A stretch of DNA of 64,000 nt. It comes from Cedecea sp000277545. Lineage in GTDB: Bacteria; Pseudomonadota; Gammaproteobacteria; Enterobacterales; Enterobacteriaceae. The DNA is taken from assembly GCA_050847315.1 (NCBI GenBank), contig CP193791.1, one strand, 5' to 3'. Positions 43,901-52,925 of the stretch are shown here, one piece after another (the first letter of the stretch is position 1; each line of letters opens with the position of its first letter). The notes beneath the pieces were generated by a model, which had not been told where the DNA came from, made no database searches, and saw only the letters and a list, made by a program, of their open reading frames with translations. Position numbers and translations under genes: made by a program.

Positions 43901-45953
43901 TCAGCAAGCCCAACCGGTTGCGCTGGATGAAAACGGCGAAGGAACGGTGACGCTGCCGATTGGTGATTTCAACGGCGAGTTGCGGGTTATGGCGCAGGCC
44001 TGGACCGACGATCGCTTTGGTAATAGCGAAGAAAAAGTCACGGTTGCCGCGCCGCTAGTGAGCGAACTGGCCGCGCCGAGGTTTATGGCGAGTGGCGATA
44101 CCAGCCGCCTCGCGCTGGATCTTACTAACCTGACGGACAGGCCCCAGCAGCTTAGCGTGGTACTCAGCGCTCAGGGGCTGTTAGCGCTCAATGGCGCGTC
44201 GACGATGGACGTGAAGCTGGCGCCTGGTGCTCGCGGCACGCTGTTCATTCCCGTACGTGCGCTGGAAGGTTTCGGTGACGGTGAAATCAAAGCAGTGATT
44301 AACGGCCTCGCACTGCCGGGTGAAACGCTGGCTGACCCAATCAAACAGTGGAAAATCGCCGTTCGTCCTGCATTCCCTGCGCAGACGGTGAACAGCGGTG
44401 CCGTGGTTAAACCGGGAGAGACATGGACGCTTCCGCCTAAGCATCTGTCCGGCATTGCTGAATCTACCCTGGAAGGGCAGCTGCTGCTGAGTGGGCGTCC
44501 GCCACTGAACCTGGCGCGTTACATTCGTGAGCTAAAAGCCTATCCGTATGGCTGCCTTGAGCAAACGACCAGCGGTCTGTTCCCGTCTCTGTACACCAAT
44601 GAAGCTGAACTTAATGCGCTGGGTATCAAAGGTATTACCGACCAGCAGCGCCGGAACGCCATTGATGTAGGGATTGCCCGCCTGCTTGAGATGCAAAGTG
44701 ACAATGGCGCTTTTGGACTGTGGGATAAAGCAGGGCCGGAAGAATACTGGCTGACGGCCTACGTGACCGACTTCCTGGTGCGAGCTGGCGAACAGGGTTA
44801 CAGCGTCAATGCGGATGCACTCAGCAAGGCCAATCAGCGCCTGCTGCGCTATCTGCAGGATCCGGGCTTGATTGCCTTACGCTACAGTGATGACGCTCCG
44901 GCCAGCCGCTTTGCGGTACAGACCTATGCCGGGCTGGTGCTGGCTCGCCAGCAAAAAGCGCCCCTTGGGGCATTGCGAGAGCTTTGGCAGCGCCGCGAGC
45001 AGACTCGTGCCGGGCTGCCTCTCGTGCAGTTGGGCGTGGCCCTGAAACTCATGGGGGATGAACCTCGCAGCCAACAGGCGATTGCTTTGGGGCTGAAAAC
45101 TCAGCGCAGTGATAAACAGATCTGGATGGCGGATTACGGCAGCGAACTGCGGGATAAAGCGATGATGCTGAGCCTGCTGGAAGAGAATAAGCTGCTACCC
45201 GACGCCCAAAACCAGCTACTGCTTGAGCTGTCTGATTTGGCCTGGAGCCAGCGTTGGTTATCCACTCAGGAAACCAATGCGTTGTTTATTGCCGGTCACG
45301 GTCTGCAAAACGTGAAAGGCGACTGGCAGGCGCAGACCTCGCTTGGTGCACAACCACTGGCATCCAGCCAGTCGGTAACGCGCAATCTGAGCGCGCAGCA
45401 GCTTTCTGATCTGCAGGTGACCAACACCGGGATGAGCAGCCTCTATTTACGCCTCGACAGCGCGGGATATCCGCAGCAGGCACCGGCTCCCTACAGCAAT
45501 GTGCTGCATATTGAACGCCACTTCCTTGATGCGAAAGGCAACACCCGGCCGCTTTCTTCACTGAAAAGCGGTGAGCTGGTTATGGTCTGGCTGGACGTTT
45601 GGGCAGACAAGAACGTGCCTGATGCGCTGGTCGTCGATTTACTGCCGGCCGGGCTGGAGCTGGAAAACCAGAATCTGGCTAACAGCAGCGCCAGCTTGGG
45701 GGACAGCGCGAGTGAAGTACAGACTCTGCTGAACCAAATGCAGCAGCAGGACATTCAGCATATGGAGTTCAGGGATGACCGCTTTGTGGCCGCATTGCCG
45801 CTTAATGAAGGCCAGCATGCGACGCTTATTTACCTGGCCCGAGCCGTTACGCCGGGAAGCTACACCGTGCCCGTACCGCAGGTGGAATCCATGTACGTTC
45901 CGCAGTGGCGGGCAACCGGTAGCAGTACCGGCACGTTGACCGTTGTGCCGTAA
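40986..45953 (+). CDS. yfhM: Bacterial alpha-2-macroglobulin lipoprotein YfhM
   Basis: 1655-residue periplasmic lipoprotein; signal peptide with lipobox LALSGC (Cys 22). It carries the thioester motif YPYGCLEQ (Cys 1190), which covalently traps attacking proteases. Repeated MG-type beta domains precede it and a terpenoid-toroid-like helical domain follows. YfhM protects the envelope when the outer membrane is breached. It partners the peptidoglycan synthase PbpC encoded 11 bp downstream, a conserved pair. A TTG at 40968 is in frame but 40986 gives the proper signal peptide. Confidence 0.96.
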   Translation: MNALRLTSLAVLVCGLLALSGCDDKNNQQTVQPTASAAAEQNSKAETKPDAAQLEKLAQQSAGKPLKLLDASEVQLDGASTLVLTFSIPLDPNQDFNKVAHLVDKTSGKVDGAWELSSDLKELRLRHLEPKRTLIVTVDSGLLALNKATFEDGFEKQIATRDIQPSVGFASRGSLLPTKVIAGLPVMALNVDNVDVNFYRIKGSSLSSFVSQWQYRNSVSNWESDNLLKLADLVYTGRFDLNPARNTREKLMLPLGDIKPLQQPGVYLAIMSQAGHYAYSNAATLFTLSDVGVSVHRYHDRIDVFTQSLENGAAQSGVEIALLNEKGQTVGQTKSDSDGHATLEKLNKGTLLLARNGEQTTLLDLSRPALDLAEFDIAGEQGYSKQFFMFGPRDLYRPGESVIVNALLRDGDGKPLPPQPVKLEVVKPDGQVTRTEVWQSANGLYQFTWPLSESAATGNWQMRVNTGDNQPRIWTFKVEDFMPERMALNLTAQSAPIAPEDTVNFDVTGRYLYGAPAAGNSLQGQLFLRPLRDAVAKLPGFQFGDINEQNLSRSLDAVELTLDEQGHTTVSAESQWGDVHSPLRLILQASLLESGGRPVTRRVEQAIWPAQAMPGIRPQFASKEVYDYRTDTTRTQPIVDEDSSAGFDIVYADAQGEKLAVSDLDVRLIRERRDYYWSWEESEGWRSQYDQKDLVEAEQKLTLAAGETGKVAFPVEWGSYRLEVRDPESNLVSSLRFWAGYSWQDNSDGTGAVRPDRVTLKIDKPSYKAGDTINLHIAAPAAGKGYALVESSDGPLWWKEIDVPAGGMDLAIPVDKRWQRHDLYLSTVVIRPGDKARSATPKRAVGILHLPLGDESRRLDLTLQNPAKMRPNQNLTVKVKASVKNGEVPKQINVLLSAVDSGVLNITDYKTPDPWDAFFGRKRYGADIYDIYGQVIEGEGRLAALRFGGDGDEGDELSRGGKKPVNHVTIIAQQAQPVALDENGEGTVTLPIGDFNGELRVMAQAWTDDRFGNSEEKVTVAAPLVSELAAPRFMASGDTSRLALDLTNLTDRPQQLSVVLSAQGLLALNGASTMDVKLAPGARGTLFIPVRALEGFGDGEIKAVINGLALPGETLADPIKQWKIAVRPAFPAQTVNSGAVVKPGETWTLPPKHLSGIAESTLEGQLLLSGRPPLNLARYIRELKAYPYGCLEQTTSGLFPSLYTNEAELNALGIKGITDQQRRNAIDVGIARLLEMQSDNGAFGLWDKAGPEEYWLTAYVTDFLVRAGEQGYSVNADALSKANQRLLRYLQDPGLIALRYSDDAPASRFAVQTYAGLVLARQQKAPLGALRELWQRREQTRAGLPLVQLGVALKLMGDEPRSQQAIALGLKTQRSDKQIWMADYGSELRDKAMMLSLLEENKLLPDAQNQLLLELSDLAWSQRWLSTQETNALFIAGHGLQNVKGDWQAQTSLGAQPLASSQSVTRNLSAQQLSDLQVTNTGMSSLYLRLDSAGYPQQAPAPYSNVLHIERHFLDAKGNTRPLSSLKSGELVMVWLDVWADKNVPDALVVDLLPAGLELENQNLANSSASLGDSASEVQTLLNQMQQQDIQHMEFRDDRFVAALPLNEGQHATLIYLARAVTPGSYTVPVPQVESMYVPQWRATGSSTGTLTVVP

Positions 45954-45964
45954 GCAGAACGTCG

Positions 45965-48292
45965 GTGCTTAACGGAGCAAGGCTACGCTGGCGGCGGGGC
46001 TATCTCTGGCTGATAGTCCCGCTGCTGGTTGCCACTTTTATCTGGCTGGGGGATAAGCTTTGGCCGTTGCCGCTGCAAGAGGTCAATCCGGCCCGGGTGG
46101 TGGTGGCGGCAGACGGCACGCCGCTTTGGCGTTTTGCTGATGCCGAAGGGATCTGGCGTTACCCCGTCGTACTGAATCAGGTTTCTCCCCGCTACCTGGA
46201 TGCGCTAATCGGCTATGAGGATCGCTGGTTTTGGGATCATCCTGGCGTCAATCCGTTCTCTATCTTGCGCGCGGCCTGGCAGGATCTGCGCAATGGGGAA
46301 GTGATCTCTGGTGGCAGTACGCTGACAATGCAGGTTGCCCGCTTATTGGATCCCCATCCTCGTACACTCGGCGGCAAAATACGTCAGGTCTGGCGGGCCT
46401 TTCAGCTTGAGTGGCATCTTTCCAAAACGGAGATCCTGACGCTCTACCTTAATCGTGCCCCCTTTGGCGGCACACTACAGGGGATCGGCGCGGCAAGCTG
46501 GGCGTATCTTGGAAAAGCGCCTGAGCAGCTAAGTTATTCAGAAGCGGCCTTGCTTGCCGTGCTGCCTCAGGCTCCCAGCCGCCTGCGGCCCGATCGCTGG
46601 CCTGAACGAGCGCAACAGGCGCGGGATAAGGTTTTACGCCGTATGGCGGAACAGGGCGTCTGGTCGCAAAAGCAGATTGATGAGGCTTTGCAGGAGCCTG
46701 TTTGGCTGGCACCGCGACAGATGCCGCAGCTGGCTCCGCTGCTGTCGCGGGCACTGGTATCGAAAAGCAAGTCAACGTTGATTGCGACCACGATAAATGC
46801 TCCTTTACAGCGCCAGCTGGAAGAGCTGGCGCTGAACTGGAAATCACGCCTGCCGCCTCGCTCCTCGCTGGCCATGCTGGTAGTTGATCACACTACAATG
46901 CAGGTTCGCGCGTGGGTGGGATCGGCGGATATTAACGATGACAGCCGATTTGGGCATGTCGATATGATCACCGCGATTCGCTCGCCGGGGTCCGTGTTAA
47001 AGCCTTTTGTTTACGGCATGGCAATGGATGACGGGCTGATTCATCCGGCGTCGTTGTTGCAGGACGTTCCGCGTCGGTTCGGCGATTATCGCCCTGGGAA
47101 CTTCGACACCGGTTTTCACGGGCCGGTAAGCATGAGCGATGCCCTGGTGCGTTCGCTGAATTTACCTGCTGTTCAGGTGCTTGAGGCCTACGGGCCGAAG
47201 CGTTTTGCCGGGCAGATGGGCAACGTGGGGCTTAATCTTCGCTTTCCTCAGGGCAGTGAGCCCAACCTGTCGCTTATTCTTGGGGGCGCTGGCGCCAGGC
47301 TGGACCAGATAGTGGCAGCCTACGGCGCGTTTGCCCGTCATGGCAAGGCCGCTCAGCTGCGGGTTTTGGAAAGTGATGCCCTGCGAGAGCGCCCTCTGAT
47401 GTCGCCGGGAGCTGCGTGGGTGATTCGCCGTATTCTTGCCGGGGAGGCCCAGCCTCAGCCGGATGCTTCTTTACCTCCCGTCGTCCCTCTGGCGTGGAAA
47501 ACCGGGACCAGTTACGGGTATCGTGATGCCTGGGCCATAGGCATTAATTCGCGCTATCTGATTGGCATCTGGACCGGCAGGCCGGACAGTACGCCGGTGG
47601 CGGGGCAGTTTGGGTTAGGGAGTGCTGTACCGCTGCTTAATCAGGTGAATAATTTGCTGCAGGCTAATTCGCGCGTGCAGCAGCTCCATTTACCGACCGA
47701 TCCCCGGCCCACTTCCGTTACTGCCGCAGAGATCTGCTGGCCTGGCGGCCAGGCATTGCCAGCCGGGGATGTGAACTGTCGTCGACGGCTGGCAACATGG
47801 CTTCTGGACGATGCTCAGCCGCCCACGCTGCTGGCACCGGGGCAAGAAGGCGCTCAGGGAACGCGCCAGCTTATTTGGGTGGATGCGCAGGGTAAGCGAG
47901 TGGCAGCCGATTGCCCTGGGGCTATTCAACAGGCAGTTGCTCTCTGGCCATTGCCCCTTGAACCCTGGCTACCCCCGACTGAGCGCCGTGCTGCTCGTTT
48001 GCCAGCAGTTTCAGCCAGTTGCCCACCGCTACAGAAAGAGAGTGCCACGCCGCTGCTGCTGCTCGGCGTGCGTGACGGCACTATTTTGAAACGCTTACCG
48101 GGGCAGATGCAGCTCCCGCTACGGCTTTCCAGCCAGGGCGGGCAGGGCCAGCGGTGGTGGTTCATTAACGGAGAAAGCGAAGAGAGTAAAGGCGACGGGC
48201 TGGCCTTAATGCTCAATAAACCGGGCGACTATCAGGTCGTGGTGATGGATGAGTCCGGGCAGGTTGCCAGCGCGACCTTTACCCTGCAGTGA
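45965..48292 (+). CDS. pbpC: Penicillin-binding protein 1C
   Basis: 775 residues. A cytoplasmic start and one membrane anchor (about 13-32) lead to a glycosyltransferase domain with catalytic EDRWFWDHPGVNP and GGSTLTMQVARLL. The transpeptidase domain has SVLK (Ser 343, in RSPGSVLKPF), SLN and KTGTS. A C-terminal BiPBP_C domain follows. It starts with GTG at 45965, 11 bp after the yfhM stop, with only a weak ribosome site, so coupling to yfhM is likely. Alternative starts further in would cut the anchor. Confidence 0.95.
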   Translation: MLNGARLRWRRGYLWLIVPLLVATFIWLGDKLWPLPLQEVNPARVVVAADGTPLWRFADAEGIWRYPVVLNQVSPRYLDALIGYEDRWFWDHPGVNPFSILRAAWQDLRNGEVISGGSTLTMQVARLLDPHPRTLGGKIRQVWRAFQLEWHLSKTEILTLYLNRAPFGGTLQGIGAASWAYLGKAPEQLSYSEAALLAVLPQAPSRLRPDRWPERAQQARDKVLRRMAEQGVWSQKQIDEALQEPVWLAPRQMPQLAPLLSRALVSKSKSTLIATTINAPLQRQLEELALNWKSRLPPRSSLAMLVVDHTTMQVRAWVGSADINDDSRFGHVDMITAIRSPGSVLKPFVYGMAMDDGLIHPASLLQDVPRRFGDYRPGNFDTGFHGPVSMSDALVRSLNLPAVQVLEAYGPKRFAGQMGNVGLNLRFPQGSEPNLSLILGGAGARLDQIVAAYGAFARHGKAAQLRVLESDALRERPLMSPGAAWVIRRILAGEAQPQPDASLPPVVPLAWKTGTSYGYRDAWAIGINSRYLIGIWTGRPDSTPVAGQFGLGSAVPLLNQVNNLLQANSRVQQLHLPTDPRPTSVTAAEICWPGGQALPAGDVNCRRRLATWLLDDAQPPTLLAPGQEGAQGTRQLIWVDAQGKRVAADCPGAIQQAVALWPLPLEPWLPPTERRAARLPAVSASCPPLQKESATPLLLLGVRDGTILKRLPGQMQLPLRLSSQGGQGQRWWFINGESEESKGDGLALMLNKPGDYQVVVMDESGQVASATFTLQ

Positions 48293-48461
48293 CGGCAAAA
48301 CGTGAAATTTCACCCGCTGCAGCAATAGTGTTGCCAAAATTAATCTTATTTTAAAAAAATGTTATCTCCATCCATAGGCAACGACAAACTTGCTCTTTAT
48401 AATCTGCGCCAATTTCATAATCGGGTTTCCCCGGACACACAGAACATCTACAGAGGTAATC

Positions 48462-48893
48462 ATGGCTATTGAACGTACTTTTTCCATCATCAAACCAAAC
48501 GCGGTGGCAAAAAACGTTATTGGTAACATTTATACTCGTTTTGAATCTGCAGGGTTTAAAATCGTTGGCGCAAAAATGCTGCACCTGACTGTTGAGCAGG
48601 CTCGTGGTTTCTACGCCGAGCACGACGGTAAGCCGTTCTTCGACGGTCTGGTTGAGTTCATGACTTCTGGCCCAATCGTGGTTTCCGTGCTGGAAAGCGA
48701 AAACGCAGTACAGCGTCACCGTGACCTGCTGGGCGCAACTAACCCGGCTAACGCACTGGCTGGTACTCTGCGTGCAGACTACGCGGACAGCTTCACCGAA
48801 AACGGCACCCACGGTTCTGACTCCGTAGAATCCGCAGCCCGTGAAATCGCCTACTTCTTCGGCGAAGGCGAAGTGTGCCCACGCACTCGTTGA
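48462..48893 (+). CDS. ndk: Nucleoside diphosphate kinase
   Basis: 143 residues. Phospho-histidine in NGTHGSDS and N-terminal AIERTFSIIKPNAV. Balances NTP and dNTP pools. Start at 48462 preceded by AGAGG; the frame is open to 48390 but that part is leader. It has its own terminator-like hairpin before rlmN. Confidence 0.98.
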   Translation: MAIERTFSIIKPNAVAKNVIGNIYTRFESAGFKIVGAKMLHLTVEQARGFYAEHDGKPFFDGLVEFMTSGPIVVSVLESENAVQRHRDLLGATNPANALAGTLRADYADSFTENGTHGSDSVESAAREIAYFFGEGEVCPRTR

Positions 48894-48982
48894 TATTTCT
48901 AAATCTGTAAGCGAATTTACACTTAATATCTTAGTTGTTCGCTTTCAGTCGTGGCATCTATGCCATAGAATTTGTACAATGC

Positions 48983-49025
48983 AACGTCCCCGGAAGAGCC
49001 TGCTCACCGGGGCGTTTCTTTTTCT
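48983..49025 (+). terminator. Terminator-like hairpin between ndk and rlmN
   Basis: Stem aacg-ccccgg/ccgggg-cgtt (one bulged T) around a 13-base loop, followed by TTTCTTTTTCT. TACAAT at 48975-48980 with TGGCAT 17 bp upstream could be a promoter just before it, which would place the hairpin inside an rlmN leader. Confidence 0.7.
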
Positions 49026-49071
49026 AACCCTCCAGGGGCCATAACGTGTAACAACGAGGCCGGAAAACATT

Positions 49072-50235
49072 ATGTCTGAAATGAACACGCCTGAAGCAAC
49101 ACCTGTTGTTGTTTCCAATAAAGCCGAAAAAATTAACCTGCTCGATCTCAACCGCCAGCAGCTGCGCGAGTTTTTCGCCGAGCTGGGTGAAAAACCTTTC
49201 CGTGCAGATCAGGTCATGAAGTGGATGTATCACTACTGCAGTGATGATTTCGACGAAATGACGGACATCAACAAGGTCCTGCGCAATAAGCTGAAAGAGA
49301 TCGCCGAGATTCGTGCACCTGAAGTTGCTGAAGAGCAACGTTCTGCCGACGGTACCATCAAGTGGGCAATCAAAATTGCCGACCAGCTGGTGGAAACGGT
49401 GTATATCCCGGAGGAAGACCGCGCCACGCTGTGTGTTTCTTCTCAGGTTGGCTGTGCGCTGGAATGTAAATTCTGCTCAACCGCGCAGCAGGGCTTTAAC
49501 CGTAACCTGCGCGTGTCTGAAATTATTGGTCAGGTCTGGCGCGCGGCGAAGATTATCGGTGCGCAGAAGAAAACCGGCGTGCGTCCTATCACCAACGTGG
49601 TGATGATGGGCATGGGCGAACCGCTGCTGAACCTGAACAACGTTGTTCCGGCAATGGAAATTATGCTCGACGACTTTGGCTTTGGTCTGTCCAAACGCCG
49701 CGTCACGCTTTCTACCTCTGGTGTGGTACCCGCACTGGATAAGCTCGGGGATATGATTGATGTCGCGCTGGCAATTTCGCTGCACGCGCCGACCGATGAT
49801 ATTCGCGATGAAATCATGCCGATCAACAAGAAGTACAACATCGAAACCTTCCTGGCGGCCGTTCGTCGTTACCTGGAGAAATCCAACGCCAACCAGGGCC
49901 GCGTCACGGTGGAATACGTTCTGCTGGATCACGTCAATGATGGTACCGAACATGCGCATCAGCTGGCTGAATGCCTGAAAGATACGCCATGCAAAATCAA
50001 CCTGATTCCATGGAACCCGTTCCCGGGCGCACCATACGGCCGCAGCTCCAACAGCCGTATCGATCGTTTCTCTAAAGTGCTGATGAGCTATGGTTTCACC
50101 ACCATTGTTCGCAAGACTCGCGGCGACGATATCGACGCGGCATGTGGTCAGTTGGCGGGGGAAGTGATCGACCGTACCAAACGCACTATGCGTAAACGTA
50201 TGCAGGGCGAACCTATTGCCGTAAAAGCTGTTTGA
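49072..50235 (+). CDS. rlmN: Dual-specificity 23S rRNA/tRNA m2A methyltransferase RlmN
   Basis: 387-residue radical-SAM enzyme that makes 2-methyladenosine at A2503 of 23S rRNA and A37 of some tRNAs. Cluster motif CALECKFC (Cys 128, 132, 135), the MGMGEPLLN glycine segment, and the catalytic Cys near the C-terminus (DIDAACGQL). Three residues longer at the N-terminus than E. coli. Depends on Fe-S clusters made by the isc genes nearby. Confidence 0.97.
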   Translation: MSEMNTPEATPVVVSNKAEKINLLDLNRQQLREFFAELGEKPFRADQVMKWMYHYCSDDFDEMTDINKVLRNKLKEIAEIRAPEVAEEQRSADGTIKWAIKIADQLVETVYIPEEDRATLCVSSQVGCALECKFCSTAQQGFNRNLRVSEIIGQVWRAAKIIGAQKKTGVRPITNVVMMGMGEPLLNLNNVVPAMEIMLDDFGFGLSKRRVTLSTSGVVPALDKLGDMIDVALAISLHAPTDDIRDEIMPINKKYNIETFLAAVRRYLEKSNANQGRVTVEYVLLDHVNDGTEHAHQLAECLKDTPCKINLIPWNPFPGAPYGRSSNSRIDRFSKVLMSYGFTTIVRKTRGDDIDAACGQLAGEVIDRTKRTMRKRMQGEPIAVKAV

Positions 50236-50657
50236 TTGTAGATGGCGATTTGCCGCGCTGGGCGAGGGTGCCTGGCGCGGTATAAAAAACGGGCAAAAGT
50301 GCATGAACAGTCAATAACGTGGCCTAATACATCATTCAGCATAATAATTACGGTGCGTTTCTGGCGGCTTTAAGGCAGTATGTAGCGTCGCAACAACAGT
50401 TTAGTTGTGCCCATTTCGTAAAGTTAACGGACAGCCAGCCAAAGGCTGACTATGGTTAACTAACCGGCGAGTCCGGTAGCCCGTAAAAATGCCAGCTAGC
50501 GCTAACAGCATGGCGGGAATCGGGAATTTTTACTGAGGGGTAGCCTTCAGGTATCAGATTTGTTTCGCGGTGCGAGTCAATCTGACGTAGCGGAGACGCT
50601 GCGGTACAGGACTTGTGCCAAATTCTTTAATTTGAACAGTACCAGCAGTTGTAGCTA
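50236..50657 (+). promoter_or_regulatory. 422-bp structured interval / leader before rodZ
   Basis: No gene is seen. It contains a hairpin ccgcgct/ggcgcgg (50253-50280) after rlmN with no T-run. An 8-bp perfect pairing gtaaaaat (50483-50490) with atttttac (50526-50533) encloses a gcca/tggc stem. A small accgg/ccggt hairpin lies at 50463-50477. TAATAAT near 50342 could be a -10. The folding downstream half is probably the 5' UTR of the rodZ-ispG-hisS transcript. Confidence 0.5.
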
Positions 50658-51650
50658 ATGAATACTGAAGCCACTAACGAATCAAATGCAGCACAAACCA
50701 CAGGCCAGCGTTTACGTAATGCACGTGAGCAAATGGGGCTCAGCCAGCAGGCTGTGGCCGAACGCCTGTGCCTGAAAGTTTCCACCGTCAGGGATATCGA
50801 AGACGACAAGGCGCCTGCCGAGCTGGCGTCTACTTTCCTGCGTGGCTATATCCGCTCTTATGCGCGACTGGTTCGTATTCCTGAAGAAGAGCTGTTGCCG
50901 ATGATGGCGAAACAGGCACCGATTAAGGCAGCCAAAGTTGAGCCGATGCAAAGCTTCTCTCTTGGTAAGCGTCGTAAAAAGCGCGACGGCTGGCTGATGA
51001 GCTTTACCTGGCTGATTCTGTTCGTGGTGATTGGCCTGACCGGCGCATGGTGGTGGCAAAATCACAAAGCGCAGCAGGAAGAGCTGTCGACCATGGCCGA
51101 TCAATCTTCCACCGAACTTTCAACCAGCGGCGGCCAGTCTGTGCCGCTGAACACCGGCAGTGATACGCCTGCCGATGCAACATCTACTACATCAACACCT
51201 GCGCAACCTGTTGAACTGCCTACGCCAGTGGAGAACACCGCTTCTTCTGCGCCAGCTCAGCAAAACGCTACTGAAAATGCGGCTCAGCAATCTGCCGTTG
51301 TGGCGCCAAGCCAGGCACCTGTTGATAACGCCCAGACAACGCCAGCACCAACCGCAGGCCAACTGCCAACCGATCAGGCTGGCGTGAATCAGACTGCGGA
51401 CGCCTCTCAGGGGCTGTCTATGCACTTCACCGCTGACTGCTGGCTGGAAGTGACTGACGCCAGCGGCAAAAAGCTGTTTAGCGGCCTGCAGCGCAAAGAT
51501 GCGAAGCTCGATTTAGCGGGTAAAGCGCCTTATAAACTGAAAATTGGCGCACCGTCAGCAGTACAGGTTCAATATCAGGGCAAACCTGTGGACCTGAGTC
51601 GCTTTATCAGAACTAACCAGGTTGCACGTCTCACTGTCGGTGCTGAATAA
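50658..51650 (+). CDS. rodZ: Cytoskeleton protein RodZ
   Basis: 330 residues. Cytoplasmic helix-turn-helix (about 15-85; GQRLRNAREQMGLSQQAVAERL) that binds MreB, a basic juxtamembrane patch (GKRRKKRD), one membrane helix (about 113-133), then a Ser/Thr/Pro/Gln-rich periplasmic linker and a C-terminal beta domain (LSMHFTADCWLEVTDASGKK). Links MreB to the elongation machinery for rod shape. 38 bp before ispG. Confidence 0.96.
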   Translation: MNTEATNESNAAQTTGQRLRNAREQMGLSQQAVAERLCLKVSTVRDIEDDKAPAELASTFLRGYIRSYARLVRIPEEELLPMMAKQAPIKAAKVEPMQSFSLGKRRKKRDGWLMSFTWLILFVVIGLTGAWWWQNHKAQQEELSTMADQSSTELSTSGGQSVPLNTGSDTPADATSTTSTPAQPVELPTPVENTASSAPAQQNATENAAQQSAVVAPSQAPVDNAQTTPAPTAGQLPTDQAGVNQTADASQGLSMHFTADCWLEVTDASGKKLFSGLQRKDAKLDLAGKAPYKLKIGAPSAVQVQYQGKPVDLSRFIRTNQVARLTVGAE

Positions 51651-51688
51651 TCAGCGCCAGTTCAGACGCGTAATTGTGGAGATTTACC

Positions 51689-52810
51689 ATGCATAATGCC
51701 GCACCCATCCAACGTCGCAAATCCAAGCGGATCTACGTCGGTAATGTGCCAATCGGCGATGGTGCCCCTATCGCCGTTCAGTCGATGACCAATACGCGCA
51801 CCACCGATGTGGAAGCCACGGTTAATCAAATCAAAGCATTAGAACGCGTGGGTGCCGATATCGTTCGTGTATCCGTGCCGACAATGGACGCCGCAGAGGC
51901 GTTTAAGCTTATCAAGCAGAAGGTCAGCGTCCCGCTGGTCGCCGATATTCACTTCGATTACCGTATTGCGCTTAAAGTCGCAGAGTACGGCGTTGATTGC
52001 CTGCGTATTAACCCCGGCAACATCGGCAACGAAGAGCGTATTCGCTCGGTGGTTGACTGCGCACGCGATAAAAACATTCCTATCCGTATCGGCGTGAATG
52101 CCGGCTCTCTGGAAAAAGATCTGCAGGAAAAATACGGCGAGCCGACGCCTCAGGCGCTGCTCGAATCCGCCATGCGCCACGTCGATCATCTGGATCGTCT
52201 CAACTTCGATCAGTTTAAGGTGAGCGTAAAAGCGTCAGACGTATTCCTGGCCGTTGAGTCTTATCGCCTGCTGGCAAAGCAGATCGATCAGCCGCTGCAC
52301 CTCGGGATCACCGAAGCGGGCGGCGCGCGCGCGGGTTCTGTTAAATCCGCTATCGGCCTCGGGCTGCTGCTCTCTGAAGGGATCGGTGACACGCTGCGCA
52401 TTTCCCTGGCGGCAGATCCGGTGGAAGAGATCAAAGTGGGCTTCGACATCCTTAAGTCGCTGCGCATTCGCTCCCGTGGGATCAACTTTATCGCCTGTCC
52501 AACTTGCTCACGTCAGGAGTTTGACGTCATCGGGACGGTAAACGCCCTGGAGCAGCGCCTGGAAGACATTATCACCCCGATGGACGTTTCCATTATCGGC
52601 TGCGTGGTGAATGGCCCGGGTGAAGCGCTGGTTTCCACGCTTGGGGTGACCGGCGGCAATAAAAAAAGTGGTTTCTACGAAGATGGCGTCCGCCAGCGAG
52701 ATCGTATGGACAACGACGACATGATTGCGCAGCTTGAAGCGCGTATTCGTGCCAAAGCCAGCATGCTGGATGAAAAACAGCGTATTGATATCCAACAGCT
52801 GGAAAAATAA
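51689..52810 (+). CDS. ispG: 4-hydroxy-3-methylbut-2-enyl diphosphate synthase (flavodoxin)
   Basis: 373-residue [4Fe-4S] enzyme of the MEP isoprenoid pathway, converting MEcPP to HMBPP. TIM-barrel N-terminal part (NVPIGDGAPIAVQSMTNT) and cluster ligands in FIACPTCSRQEFD and GCVVNGPGEA. Start 51689 follows TGGAG; a start 15 bases upstream is open. Followed by a stem-loop and hisS. Confidence 0.97.
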   Translation: MHNAAPIQRRKSKRIYVGNVPIGDGAPIAVQSMTNTRTTDVEATVNQIKALERVGADIVRVSVPTMDAAEAFKLIKQKVSVPLVADIHFDYRIALKVAEYGVDCLRINPGNIGNEERIRSVVDCARDKNIPIRIGVNAGSLEKDLQEKYGEPTPQALLESAMRHVDHLDRLNFDQFKVSVKASDVFLAVESYRLLAKQIDQPLHLGITEAGGARAGSVKSAIGLGLLLSEGIGDTLRISLAADPVEEIKVGFDILKSLRIRSRGINFIACPTCSRQEFDVIGTVNALEQRLEDIITPMDVSIIGCVVNGPGEALVSTLGVTGGNKKSGFYEDGVRQRDRMDNDDMIAQLEARIRAKASMLDEKQRIDIQQLEK

Positions 52811-52817
52811 TGCGAAG

Positions 52818-52842
52818 CATGGGAAGCACAGGGCTTCCCGTG
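52818..52842 (+). repeat. Stem-loop between ispG and hisS
   Basis: Stem catgggaagc/gcttcccgtg (one G-T pair) with a short loop and no T-run; probably an mRNA processing or stability hairpin. TATATA at 52905-52910 further on may belong to a hisS promoter, but no clear -35 is seen. Confidence 0.55.
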
Positions 52843-52925
52843 TATGATTGAGCCCGCACGGCCGTTTACCTGAGTAAGTGGCCTGATTTCGGGTTCATTT
52901 TTTGTATATAAAGCAGAGAACAAAC

